Shown: in pieces, positions 12,235-23,148 of the stretch
How the letters are laid out: each line of letters starts with the position of its first letter
Position numbering within the stretch: position 1 is the stretch's first letter
Notes under the pieces: generated by a model
Seen by the model: only the letters and a program-made list of their open reading frames with translations
The model's database searches: none
What the model was told of the DNA's origin: nothing
From: Eupeodes corollae
Taxonomy: Eukaryota > Arthropoda > Insecta > Diptera > Syrphidae
Reading direction: 5' to 3'
Length of the DNA stretch: 64,000 nt
Assembly: GCF_945859685.1 (NCBI RefSeq)
Contig: NC_079149.1
Span: 62,266,991-62,330,990, forward strand
Translations under genes and position numbers: made by a program

Positions 12235-12596
12235 TGGGTAAGTTCTGCAACTACGTACAACTACTTTGTTTTTCAATTGTCATAAACTTAAAACTCAGAA
12301 CTTTACTTCCCTAACTTCTACCTTCAGTTTACCGTACAGAAAAAACCAAAACATTAAACAAATCGTAGAGGAATGAAGTTCAACTTTCAGTTAATTAAAA
12401 AAATATGATCGATTGTCATTCTGACATAAGTTGACTTAACTTGATAGTTAGGGATATTTTTTTTGACTAACTTTCCAGTCAAGTTTCCAATAAAGTTGCC
12501 TTAATTGGAAGGCAATTTTTTGGAAGCTGGCCAATCAGATGCTAGAAACTTGCCTTACTTTCAAGTCCCTTATGTCGCCCGAACCTGCCCGTTTTC
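12235..12596 (+). mobile_element. MITE (family B), copy 1
   Basis: The left end 'TGGGTAAGTTCTGCAAC' and the right end 'AAGTCCCTTATGTCGCCCGA' plus 'ACCTGCCC' match the ends of the copies at 13988-14661 and around 36781/39495. The inner part shares long blocks with 13988-14661 in inverted orientation: 'GCTGGCCAATCAGATGCTAG', 'CTTGCCTTACTTTCAAGTC', and a 'CTTGATAGTTAGGGA' / 'CTTTCCAGTC' pair. It is about 360 bp and non-coding. Confidence 0.68.
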
Positions 12597-12996
12597 TCAG
12601 GAATAAAATCTGTCATTACAACAAATTTATTTGTGCAAATTAAAAAAATCTACTAAGTTAAGTTAATATTTCCAAACAAAACTAAATTTACAAAACAGAA
12701 ATTGAGGAAGGAGTGAAAATAAGTTTGGCGACAAGAAAAAATGTCACTTGAAATTTACATGAAAAACTTTTAGGAAAGGTCTTAAATCGGTCTTAAACCG
12801 TCATGAAGTCCTGCAGGTTTAAAAAAACTGTGCTCACTTTTGAAATGCATGAGCATATATTCACATGCAAGTATGCAATGATATTCAGTGTGTTCCACAT
12901 CTAGTTTCAAACAGTTTCTTATTGAAAGTTTTAGTTATTTTATCTTACAAAAGAGAGCGTGCACGAGAAGTAAAACATTTCCCCTTTTTGCCAGAT

Positions 12997-13231
12997 TTAG
13001 GCGCCAGTTAAAGCTATCATTGGTTTTCATCATTGAAAATAAAAATTAGAATTTTCTTGACAGGTCGTTTATAGCCATCATTTCAGTTTCTGTCATTGAA
13101 AAAAATGTCCTGATTGAAATCCACCAAAAAACTTTTACTGACAAAAATCTGTCATTTAAATTGTGTGAAACTGACACAAATCAGTGGAACGATTCGTTTC
13201 AATTTCAATGATAGCTTTAACTGGCGCCTAA
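12997..13231. mobile_element. 235-bp MITE with perfect 26-bp terminal inverted repeats
   Basis: 12997-13022 begins TTAGGCGCCAGTTAAAGC and is an exact reverse complement of 13206-13231 over 26 bases. The interior is AT-rich and contains further imperfect repeats of 'CATTGAAA'. It is non-coding. Confidence 0.78.
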
Positions 13232-13987
13232 CTGCCCCCTTAGTCCGAGAAATTTCTTCCGCCGATTTCTGGGCTGGCTGTCAAATTCGGAAAGTAATGA
13301 CAGAAAAAAAAAACTATTAACCAAGGGTAGCCCAAGTAATTCTTTTTTTTTTTTCATTTTAGTTTTGGTAAATGTGAATATTGATAATATTTTCTATTTC
13401 CTTTAATTAATTAAATAATTTTCATAAAACTTAAATTTTTTTTTAAAACTGTTACTGAAGAAGAAATTTGTAGTATTGTCAATATTTATTGAAAATTGTA
13501 GTGATATTTGAGAAAAAAAAACTAGTCATAGTCCAAACACCTGCAAAATGGTGCAAAAATCGTTTCAGAGATTCTTAAAGTTTGCGTTCTCTCTGAGAGC
13601 ATTTCATATCCACTCCTCAAAAACTTGAAATTTGACCAACTTTAAGTTCGAGAAATATCTGCAACAGACCTATTATGAATAAGTGTTTGAAGTCCAAAAA
13701 TGTCAACGGTTTCTTTTAATTTGTATCAATAAAATGTTTGAGGAAAGAAATGATCAATAAACCATAAATTAAAAAAATACTAAACTTAACGAACAATTAA
13801 AAAAGTATAGTCCACCTAATAAGTAGTTCTGTCATATAAAACATTTGAAGCACATTATGGTTTTAACAATTTGGGTATAACCAAATCACCACAAAGAATT
13901 TCTAATCTGAAATTTATGTACTCGTACATATCTAAATGTTTTTAGGTCAATAGTGAAGTACAAACCAGTTTTTTAAGCGACCGACGA
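13232..13987. other. AT-rich spacer between MITEs, nothing recognised
   Basis: No open frame of interest and no clear repeat pairing were seen. Confidence 0.4.
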
Positions 13988-14661
13988 TGCTGGTTCTGAC
14001 GACTTAAGTGACTTGAAAGTAAGGCAAGCTTCTAGCATCTGATTGGCCAGCTGTCAAAGTTGACTGAAAAGTAAAAAGAAATAAACAAAAAAGTAGAAAG
14101 AAAAAAACAGTAATTTGTCAATTCCTCGCAAAAGGAAGTACCCATGAAAAAAAACTTTAGATGGCATAGGCAGGGATCGAACCCAAGACCTCTTGCATGA
14201 CAGTCAAACGCACTTCCCATCACGTTACGGGTACTACGGACTGGAAAGTACATAAGTCAAGAAAAATCTCCCAAACTATCAAGTCAGTTTCACTTACATA
14301 TGTCAAAATAACAACTAATCGTAATTTTTCATTTTTCAAGCTAAAATAACATCGTGATTTATTTATTTTCTGCATATTTCTTTTTGATGTTTTATGTAAA
14401 AGGCTTCCTTGACAAATTGAAAAGGTAATAAGTAATATTCACTCAAAATTCAAAAAAAGTCGAGATTGAATTGGACCTTGTCTGAGGAGTTTTTTGTTGA
14501 CAATTATGTTTTTGGTAGTTTTTGCAAGATCATCTGGAGTAAAGTTCCGAGTTTGAAGTTTATGACACTTGAAAAACTGAATATTTGCCTCGGTCAAAAT
14601 GTATGTTAAAAGAATGCAGTTGACTGCTGATGAAGTCCCTTATGTTTTCTGAACTTGCCCA
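13988..14661 (-). mobile_element. MITE (family B), copy 2, split by a SINE
   Basis: This is an inverted relative of 12235-12596. 'CTTGAAAGTAAGGCAAG', 'GCATCTGATTGGCCAGC', 'GACTGGAAAGTA' and 'CTATCAAGT' occur in reverse order and strand, and the right end 'AAGTCCCTTATG' followed by 'GAACTTGCCC' mirrors the family terminus. A SINE at 14074-14238 interrupts it. Confidence 0.65.
14074..14238 (-). mobile_element. tRNA-derived SINE, short form, with 12-bp target duplication
   Basis: On the minus strand the copy starts with a tRNA-like head, carrying an A-box-like 'GTAACGTGATGGGAAGTGCG' and a B box 'GGTTCGATCCC'. The body is the same as in the full-length copy at 56137-56437 ('CTATGCCATCTAAAGT', 'GAGGAATTGACAAATT'), then a T-rich tail. 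It is flanked by GACTGAAAAGTA (14062-14073) and GACTGGAAAGTA (14239-14250), a 12-bp direct repeat with one change. The longer 3' half of the full-length copy is absent. Confidence 0.82.
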
Positions 14662-14718
14662 ATGCTAACTTATCCCACTAAACAATGCAGTATTATAGCT
14701 CTTAAAAGAGAATAATAA

Positions 14719-15485
14719 TTTATTGTATTGGGTCCAAATTGTCAAATTGAAAATTTTGACATTTCTTGACGTTACAAGGTCCCTAGAGTCGAAATAAAAG
14801 AGAGATGTCTTTAATGAAAGGACTATGAACAAAATTGCGTTGGTGGTTTTTATACCATGGCAATTTTAAACAAAGGTCAACATTTAAGTTAACCCCAAAT
14901 ATCTAACGAACCAATAACCCTAGAGACTTGAATTTTATATTATATATTTTAACTCGATACCAAATGGTAAGGAATAATAATGTTTTTAACATCTGATAAA
15001 ATGTTGACAGTTTTTTTTATACAAAATAAAAACTAAAAAAAAACATTACTCAAAGTTGGTCAAAAATAATTTTCGACACAAATATTTGTTCAAAACTTTG
15101 GTGTTATGGCTTCCAACTAATTTTATGTTATAAGAAATATTGTTTTCGACATTCAGTAAAATTTTGAGAAAAATCGAATTGACAGTTTTTTTTTAACAAA
15201 AAATAAAAACCTAACAAAAAAAAATAATAAAAGTCAGTAAAAATTGATTTTCGACTTAAATATCTTTTCAAAAATGAAAAACATTGGCTTCAAACTTATT
15301 TTATCTTACAGAAATATTGGCGGTTATTTCATAAAAAAAATAAAACTATTTCATTATATACAAAATTAGTTGGTAGTTATGAAATGTTTAAAAATAATTT
15401 AACTGACAACTTTTTTAACAAAACACGAAAACCTACAAACTTTTAAGAAAAACAAATGTGGGTCGATTCCTTGCCTCTTTTTTAA
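14719..15485 (+). repeat. Long repeat unit (family F), single copy
   Basis: It begins with the family start ('GGGTCCAAATTGTCAAATTG', 'CAAGGTCCCTAGAGTCGAAA') and continues through 'CTAGAGACTTGAATT'. Several rounds follow of an internal motif, 'GACAGTTTTTTTTA..CAAAATAAAAA', alternating with 'CAAAGTTGGT..AAAA..TTTTCGA' and 'CAAATATCTTTTCAAAA'. It ends near a 'GTGGGTCGATTCCTTGCCTC' block. Non-coding. Confidence 0.75.
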
Positions 15486-15728
15486 ATAGATACGAAACAT
15501 CCATTATGTATTTAAATTAGCCATTAGTCTAAACAAAGTGTTACTTGTGCTGCTTTCGAGATATTTATATTCTTAAAATTCATGTTTAATTCTCAAGTCT
15601 TGAGCATCCAAAGCAAATTCCTTCAAAAAATACATTCCTTCAATTAATTAAGATCTTAAATTTTTGGTATTTAATAGAAAATCAATTTGGAATCCGGAAA
15701 AATCTTATTTCAATAGACGTGGATTTCC

Positions 15729-17265
15729 GATTTAGTTTAGTTTTTAGTTTAATTGACTTCTTTATTTCTTAGAATAATAACATTACATAATATTAATTTG
15801 TAAAGCCTAATTGGTATGGCCTATTTGGCCGTCTACCAGAGTGACATATTATAATATGAATTCATTGAAAAAATACAGAAATTGTTAAAATTTGTTTTGT
15901 ATACTATTTTATATAATTAAAAATCTTCTTTAATAATAGCTTTTCTATAACGCAGTGCTGTGATAACATAGTTGTAAAGTCCATCCCATCCCTGGTCGCC
16001 GTTGAGAATGCTGAGCATTTCTTGCTTAGAAAATAATATTTATTTTATTTAATGAGTTCTTATTTAGAAGGTACGAGTTCTGTTGAAGGTTATAGTTAAG
16101 ACGATTATAGTAGCATCTAGACAGAGAAGAACTGGCTTCCGATGCATATCTCTCAAACAAGATGCTTAAAAACTTTTCGATTATCTCATTGAACTTTCTC
16201 CTTAGCATTGACGGTTGTTCCCTTGAGGATATGTTCATGGTTGTACCACATGTTTCGGCGAGGTTAGTCCTGCTCTTAGAACTTTTTTGGTATCCGATTA
16301 CCATCCATTTCAAATACCTTTACAATATAGTTGAAGTGTATTGTGAGGGTGTCTATAATCAAAGGTGGTGTACCTGTTTCTAGGTAAACCATGTAGTTTG
16401 GGGTAGTTTTTGGTAGACAAAGTATTCTTTTCACAAAATATCTTAGGAATTGTTCCACAGATTCAAAGGAGGAATATCCCCAAACTTGCGTTCCGTAGAG
16501 CAGGATTGACAGGGCTGTAGAGCTTAACAACTTTTGCTTAGCACTGTGCTCAACATACCTGTTTCTGAAGCACCTTTCCCATAACGAAGAGATTTCGCGC
16601 TTGGCCTCCGCCAATTTTCCCTCCAGATGTTGTCTCATATTCCGGGTTGAGGTTACCAAAACTCCTAGGTATTTGTACTCGCGCACAATGTCGATTGTCT
16701 GTCCGTTATATTTCCACTGCTCATTTCTTGAATATCTGTCACCCCCACCTCTGAAAATCATCATCTTCGATTTTTGCAAATTAACTTCCAGATTCCATCG
16801 ATTGCAATATATCGCAAGCCTGTTTATAATCAGCTGCATGCCATCTACTGTTTCGGAGAATAGCACGATGTCATCTGCATACAAAAGGGCTGGAACATTC
16901 AATCCTTCTACAGTGATTCCACCTCTCACTTCATCAGTAATATCATTTATGAAAATTATAAATAGGAGGGCGCTAAGAATACAGCCTTGCTTAAGACCAG
17001 TTACTGTTGCAAACTCCTCGGATATAGACTCGCCATCCCAAACGTAAGCTAAGTTGTTGTCGTACATCGCTCATAGCACGTTTATAACTTTACTTGACAC
17101 ACCTGATACAGAGAGCTTGTAAAAGAGAGCTTGACGGTCGACAGAGTCAAAAGCTGCACCGAAGTCTATAAAGAAAGCGTATAATTTCTTCTGCTTCCTT
17201 TTATAAAGATCAGCAATGTTCAGCAGTGAGATTTTCCGATTTATATTGTGTTCTTGGTCCAGTTC
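15729..17265 (-). mobile_element. Non-LTR retrotransposon, 5'-truncated, RT domain with YADD (LINE B)
   Basis: The minus strand 17265-16276 encodes the end of a reverse transcriptase. 'FFIDFGAAFDSVDR' lies near 17150, 'GLKQGCILSALLF' near 16985 and 'LLYADDIVLF' near 16870, which is the YADD catalytic box. 'EYKYLGVLV' and the thumb and C-terminal part follow, to 'LLYGTQVWGYSSFE'. A stop splits 'VINVL' from 'MYDNN' near 17070, and the last part (16313-16026) is in another frame. The 3' end is likely near 15729-15750, where a TTTAG-rich tract lies in plus orientation. It is a dead copy. Confidence 0.82.
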
Positions 17266-17759
17266 TCAGTTAAAATTAGCACTTTTAACAAAAAAGTGGA
17301 AAAAATTAAAACAAACATTTTATTTGTGTATAAATAATAAATAAATAATTTAATTTACAACGGGGTCATATCCATTAACGCAATACAATTCGACTTGAAT
17401 TTAAAAGAACGTAGGTTTGTTTATTGACCAATTATACAATTATACAATTATTACATTTTTGCTATCGCCCAGTTTACAGAGTTATGGTTAGAACTACCTT
17501 ACTTCTGAAAAATATTATAAATAACGCACAATTTATTGAATTTTAAAGATATAGTTTAGTTTGAGGAGGAAAGGTCATGAAAACCTCCTATTTAAGAGTT
17601 ATATATAAAAAAAAAAGTATGTACTGTGATCAGTTTCACTAAAGATAAGGTAAAAATATTTATATTTATGTGTATATATTGATATATATATTTTTTTTTA
17701 ATTAGAATTAATATCACAGAATTTATAGGTACTAAAGAGAAAAAGAAGTAAACAAGAAC

Positions 17760-18078
17760 ATGGAATTACTTAAATTGACAGATGAATGAATAATTAAATA
17801 AATAAGTAAGTGAATAAATAAATAATTGAATAAGTTGTTAATAAATAATAAATTCGTAAGTTAATAATAAATAAGAGAATTAATAAATAAAAACAATAAA
17901 TTGACAAATAATAAATTTATAAATAAATAAGTTAATAAATAATTACATAAATAAATAAATAATTACATAAATAAATAAATAAATAATAAATAAACAAACA
18001 AATAAGTAAATAAATAATAAAACATAAATATGCAATAATGAATAAGATAATAAATAAATTTAAAAAAAAATAATACAA
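17760..18078. repeat. Low-complexity (AATAAATA)-rich tract
   Basis: About 300 bases of irregular AATA/AAATAA repeats. It lies directly at the 3' side of the minus-strand LINE at 18115-19350 and may have grown from that element's A/T tail. Confidence 0.75.
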
Positions 18079-18079
18079 T

Positions 18080-19350
18080 CTGTACATAATATTAATAAAC
18101 AGCAATGGTAGAAGCTAGGAATTAATTAAACTTGTAATAAGAACATTATCTGAAATTTGACATCGAATATCATAATTTTCTTTTAGCTTTAAAATTCTGT
18201 CAGAAACATAATCGACATCGGTAAGATTATGCAATTTGCTAGTTGAAAAGTGCCATGGAAGTTTGAGCATTAACTTCAAAACTTTATTTTGAGCGATTTG
18301 TAATTTTTTTATATGCGTTTTTGCACACTCTCCCCAAACTGGACTCCCGTATAGCATAATTGATTGAAAAATTACTTTAAAGATTATCAACTTATTGTCA
18401 TTGTTCAAAAGAGATTTTCTGTTAATTAGCGGATACAAAATTTGTATTGTTTTATTAACTTTTAATATTGTTTTTTGTACATGTTCATTGAAAGTGAGTC
18501 TTTTGTCCAAGTGTATTCCCAAGTATTTTACCGAGGTTCCCCAAATTATATTCGTATTGTTTAACATCAGATTATTGCTGGGAAGAAAACAGGACTTCCT
18601 TTTTCTTGAAAAAAAGATTGCCTGTGTCTTTGAAGCATTAATTTGAATTTTCCATTTGGCTGTCTAAAATGTTCAAAGCTGATGGTAGATTAGTTTCAAT
18701 ACAGAAACTAAGTACATCAGATGAAAAAATGGCAGTATCATCGGCATATATAGCCGATTCACAATTGGGCAACTGAGGAAAGTCAGCAGTATATATGTTA
18801 TAGAGGAGAGGGCCTAGAACAGATCCTTGTGGAACTCTTGCTGGCACACATAGCTTTTGAGATAAATCACCACTTACATAAACGGCGAAATATCTATCTG
18901 TCAAAAAACTTTGTACTATTTTAATAATGTATAATGGGAAATTAAATGTTATCATTTTATAGATCAGACCATTATGCCAAACACTATCAAAAGCTTTTTC
19001 CACGTCTAAGAGAACTAGGCCAGTTGATTTTTGAAAATTGAAATTAGAACGAACATGCTTAGTTATTCGATTTACTTGCTGAACAGTGCTATGCTGTTCA
19101 CGAAGGCCAAATTGTTGAGGTGGATAAATATTATTTTCATAAATAAAATCATTTAATTTGAATTTGATAAGTCTTTCAAATACTTTGCTTGTGCAACTTA
19201 AGAGACTTATAGGTCTATAACTCTTTGGGTCATTTGATTGTTTCCCGGGTTTTAAAACTGGTACAACTTTAGCCACTTCCCAGGATATAGGGAAGTATTG
19301 AAACTTAATGCAGCAATTGAATATAAGTACAAGATATTCAAAACCACTCT
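18080..19350 (-). mobile_element. Jockey-like non-LTR retrotransposon, 5'-truncated
   Basis: The minus strand 19276-18638 encodes the RT domain. Its blocks are 'VVPVLKPGK', 'YRPISLLSCTSKVFERLI' and 'QFGLREQHSTVQQ', then 'LLDVEKAFDSVWHNGLI' and 'ARVPQGSVLGPLLYNIY', and the catalytic 'AIYADDTAIF'. The thumb and C-terminal part (18567-18115, 'VKYLGIHLDKRLTFNEHV', 'MLYGSPVWGECAK') is in another frame, so one frameshift lies near 18640. The order of motifs is typical of the Jockey clade. The endonuclease and the gag-like ORF1 are missing. Confidence 0.88.
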
Positions 19351-19379
19351 TTGGTAATTTAAAAGAACGAAAATAAAAA

Positions 19380-21015
19380 AACTCTTATAGACGGATGTTA
19401 ATGAACCCTACTATATTATCCATTGATATATGTATGTACATATATTCTTCCAACTTGTGACAAACTTTCGTTACATTATTCTACTCACAATATACAATAC
19501 TATATTTCATTACCAAAAACCATGTTGCTTTAATATTACTTGCAAATTAAACCCAACAAAATGACAAAAAAACATATTTAACAAATACGAAGGTCAATTT
19601 ACGTGGATCAAACGCAATTTTCTTTTGGTGTGCGTCACCTTTCATGATCTAAATAATATTCAAGTTGTCTTGTTAAGGGCATGTCGCATGCAAAAAAATT
19701 GATTGGTGCTTTGCGCTTAGCTTTGTAGCGTTCACATTTTTTTAAATATTTAAACGAAATAAACGGGTTTTGATTGAAAATATATTGGGCTAAATATTTA
19801 TAAAGGAATAAAAAATTTAAAAAAATTGTTTGTTCGTTAACAGCACTAGAATCACTAAAAAATCATTAAATTCAGGTAGTTACTTGCGAAAATCAATGGG
19901 GCAGTGTGTAAAATATAATTTTTTATTTTTTTTATATTTTTTTCCAAAAAACAATAAATTTTTATAAATAGTATCGATTTTATTTTTTTTTTAATTTATT
20001 TATTTATTCCAAGAAAAATTGTAGAAAACTATGAAAAATAGGGCAAATTTGCATTGTGGCATAGGTGCAATATTTGATAAAACTTCCAAAGTATAACAGC
20101 TAGCTAAGTCAATTTAACTTTTTTTCAAATTCTAAATATATGTTCAGATATTTGCTTTTAAATTTTTTTTTTTTAAAAATAGTTATAGTAACTTTTTTAG
20201 ACAAAAAATCCAAAATGCATTCTTTTTTTTCCAATATTTTTTGCGAATTCATGGGGCGAGCTGATTTTTATTTTTTTAGTTTTAATTTTTTTTTTTAAAA
20301 AAAGGACCATATATATTACTCTTACTATCGATTTTGAAAAAAAAAATATTTGTCGCAACATAATTAAAAATGCATTTCAATATAACAACATTTGTGGTGC
20401 AATTGTGAGGGATTGGGAGTTTATATAATTGCAAAATATTTTTTTTATTTTTTTTTGGCATTTTGTTTATTCTATTTAAAAAAGTAAAAAGTTCTTGCGT
20501 CTACTGTTTATTTAATTTAATTTTTATAAAAGAGGTCTATTTTGCATTTTTTAACAACAAATTTCTTTGTAAACGCACACAATGAAGTTTTCAGTTCCCA
20601 AGAATGCCACTGCATCTCAGCGCTCAAGAAGAGAATTCTTTGCAAAAGAATTTCGCCCGCCCATCCTCTCTCAGATTTTTTTTTTGTTGTTGGTCTCATG
20701 GCTCATTTAGTTTTTGTATTCTTTGTTTTGCTTGCGGTATACAATAACAGAAAATACAACAAAAAAAGACTTTTCTTAGAAATATTTTTTTATTTCTAGT
20801 ATGTGGTATGATGTGAGGTCATGGACTCGTGATTTGGGTGTTACGTAGTCAATCGTAAAAGCAGAATTTGATTTTTGGTTCAACTTTCGGCAAGTTTTGT
20901 TGCACATTGTAGTGTAGGTATAACAAAGGGTAAAGAGGTATCGTGAATTCGCTGTCATATATTTTGTTTTCTTGATTTTTTTTGCGTACTATCACTCCTG
21001 GGTATTGCATTTTTT
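19380..21015. other. Very AT-rich intergenic stretch
   Basis: Long T runs and A/T homopolymers, mainly 19800-20520. Open frames near 20517-20958 overlap on both strands and look like chance. No known family was recognised. Confidence 0.4.
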
Positions 21016-21955
21016 AACTTCCCATACGAAGTTATTATAATGGGTCCGATTTGTCAAATTGAAAATTTTCGACGTTTCAAGGTCCCTAGAGTCGAAATAA
21101 AAGATTTTTAGAAAGATATCTGTGCGTGCGTGTGTACGTACGTTCATACGTCCGTACGTTCGCTACGTTTTTTTCGTCGTCCATAGCTCAAGAACCAGAA
21201 GAGATATCGACTTCAAATAAATTTTGCTATACAGATAATAAGGCAGAAAAATGCAGAAAGGGCTCTCAAGAAAATTGCGTAGGTGTTTTTTTTACCATAG
21301 CAGTTTGAAAAAAAGGTGAAAATTTTGGTTAACCCTAAATATCTTACGAACCAAAAACGCTAGAGACTTGAATTAAATTTTATATAATATATTGTAACGT
21401 GATATCAACCAAAAACAATTTTGTGCAACGAAAAATAATGTTTTTGAAATTTGATAAAATTTTGAGAAAAATCGAATTGACAGTTTTTTTTTATACAAAA
21501 TAAAAATCTAAAAAAACTTTACTCAAAGTTGGTAAAAATTGAATATCGATTCAAATATCTTTTCAAAAAGTTGAAATATTGGATTCAAACTAATTTTATC
21601 TTATATGAAATATTGTTTTCAACATTTGATAGAAATTTGAAGAAAATCTCATTGACAGTTTTTTTTACAAAAAATAAAACTCAAAAAGAAAACAATACTA
21701 AAACTTGGTAAACATTTACTTTCGACTCAAATAGCTTTTCAAAAATTAAAAATATTGGCTTCAAACCTTTTTTTATTTCACAGAAAATATTGTTTTCGAT
21801 ATTTAGTGATTTTTATATAAAAATCCATCAGTCCGTTTTTTCATAAAAATAAAATCTACAAGAAATAAAACGCAAATTTGCTAAAAATTGATAGACAATC
21901 TTTTAAGCAAGACAAATCGACAGACGTGATACGAAGTTATCAGTGTGCACAATCC
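21016..21955 (+). repeat. Family F repeat unit, left arm of an inverted pair
   Basis: It starts AACTTCCCATACGAAGTTAT, then 'GGGTCCGATTTGTCAAATTG', 'CAAGGTCCCTAGAGTCGAAA' and a G/T/A/C alternating stretch (GTGCGTGCGTGTGTACGTAC). Tandem-like rounds of 'GACAGTTTTTTTTATACAAA' and 'CAAAGTTGGTAAAAATTGA' follow. It ends 'GCAAGACAAATCGACAGACG', 'GAAGTTATCAGTGTG'. A short open frame of 60 codons near 21126 is repeated in other units, but no coding role is supported. Confidence 0.85.
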
Positions 21956-21977
21956 TGTCAAACTATTTCAAAAAAGA

Positions 21978-23148
21978 TGCTAGGATGTGACCCACACTTA
22001 TAACTTCCCATCCCGTCTGTCAATTTGTCTTGCATAAAAGTTTGTCTATATGTACTCGTATCAATTTTGACCAAATTTGCGTACTATTTTTTGTAGATTT
22101 TATTTTTTATGACAAAACGGACTGTTGGATTTTTATATAAAAATGAAATGAAAAGAGTTTTGAATCGATATTCAATTTTTACCAACTTTGAGTAAAGTTT
22201 TTTAGATTTTTATTTTGTATAAAAAAAACTGTCAATTCAATTTTCTCAACATTGTTGATAACAATATTTCTTATAAGATAAAAAAAGTTTGATGCCTAAA
22301 TTTCAACTTTTTGAAAAGATATTTGAATCGATATTCAATTTTTACCAATTTTTGTTAATTTTTTTCGGTTTTTAATTTTTTGTAAACAAACTGTGATTTC
22401 GATTTTTCTCAAAATTTTATTAAATGTTGACAACAATATTTTTTGAAAGATAAAAGTAAATTAAAGCCAATATATCAAAGTTTTGAAAAGATATTTGAGT
22501 CGAAAGTCAATTTTTACCAACTTTTATTAATTTTTGTTTAGGTTTTTATTTTTTATAAAAAAACTGTCAATTCGATTTTTCTCAAAATTTTATCAGATTT
22601 GAAAAACATTATTTTTCGTTGCACAAAATTGTTTTGGAGATGAAATCATATTTAAGTCGTAAAATTTGGTAGGTGACACATTTTTTTTCAGTTTTTTGAT
22701 TTATAAAAAAACCGTTAAATGGATTTTTTTCAAAAAAAAAACTTGGTTGATATCACGTTACAATATATTATATAAAATTTAATTCAAGTCTCTAGCGTTT
22801 TTGGTTCGCGAGATATTTAGGGTTATCCAAAATTTTCACCTTTTTTTTAAACTGCTATGGTAAAAAAAATACCTACGCAATTTTCTGGAGAGCCCTTTCT
22901 GCATTTTTCTGCCTTATTATCTGTATAACAAAATTTATTTGAAGTCGATATCTCTTCTGGTTCTTGAGCTATGGACGACGAAAAAAACGTCGCGAAAGTT
23001 CGGACGTACGAACGTACGTACACACGCACGCACCACCATGTTTCTAAAAACCTTTTATTTTGACTCTAGGGACCTTGAAACGTCGAGAAATGTCAAAATT
23101 TTCAATTTGACAAATCGGACCCATTACAATAATTTCCAATGGGAAGTA
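21978..23148 (-). repeat. Family F repeat unit, right arm of an inverted pair
   Basis: This is the reverse-complement orientation of the unit at 21016-21955, ending at 23148 with 'CCAATGGGAAGT'. The two arms are separated by only about 20 bases, so the locus could form a hairpin of roughly 0.9-1.1 kb. The arms are close but not identical, with small indels and different numbers of internal motifs. Confidence 0.85.

Noticed and set aside
14150..14240. A true tRNA gene
   Set aside because: A and B boxes are present, but the acceptor stem does not pair and the sequence continues into a SINE body.
14032..14253. 73-codon open frame
   Set aside because: It crosses the SINE and MITE boundaries.
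20517..20958. Overlapping open frames on both strands
   Set aside because: AT-rich, low-complexity translation with no motif and no splice signals of note.
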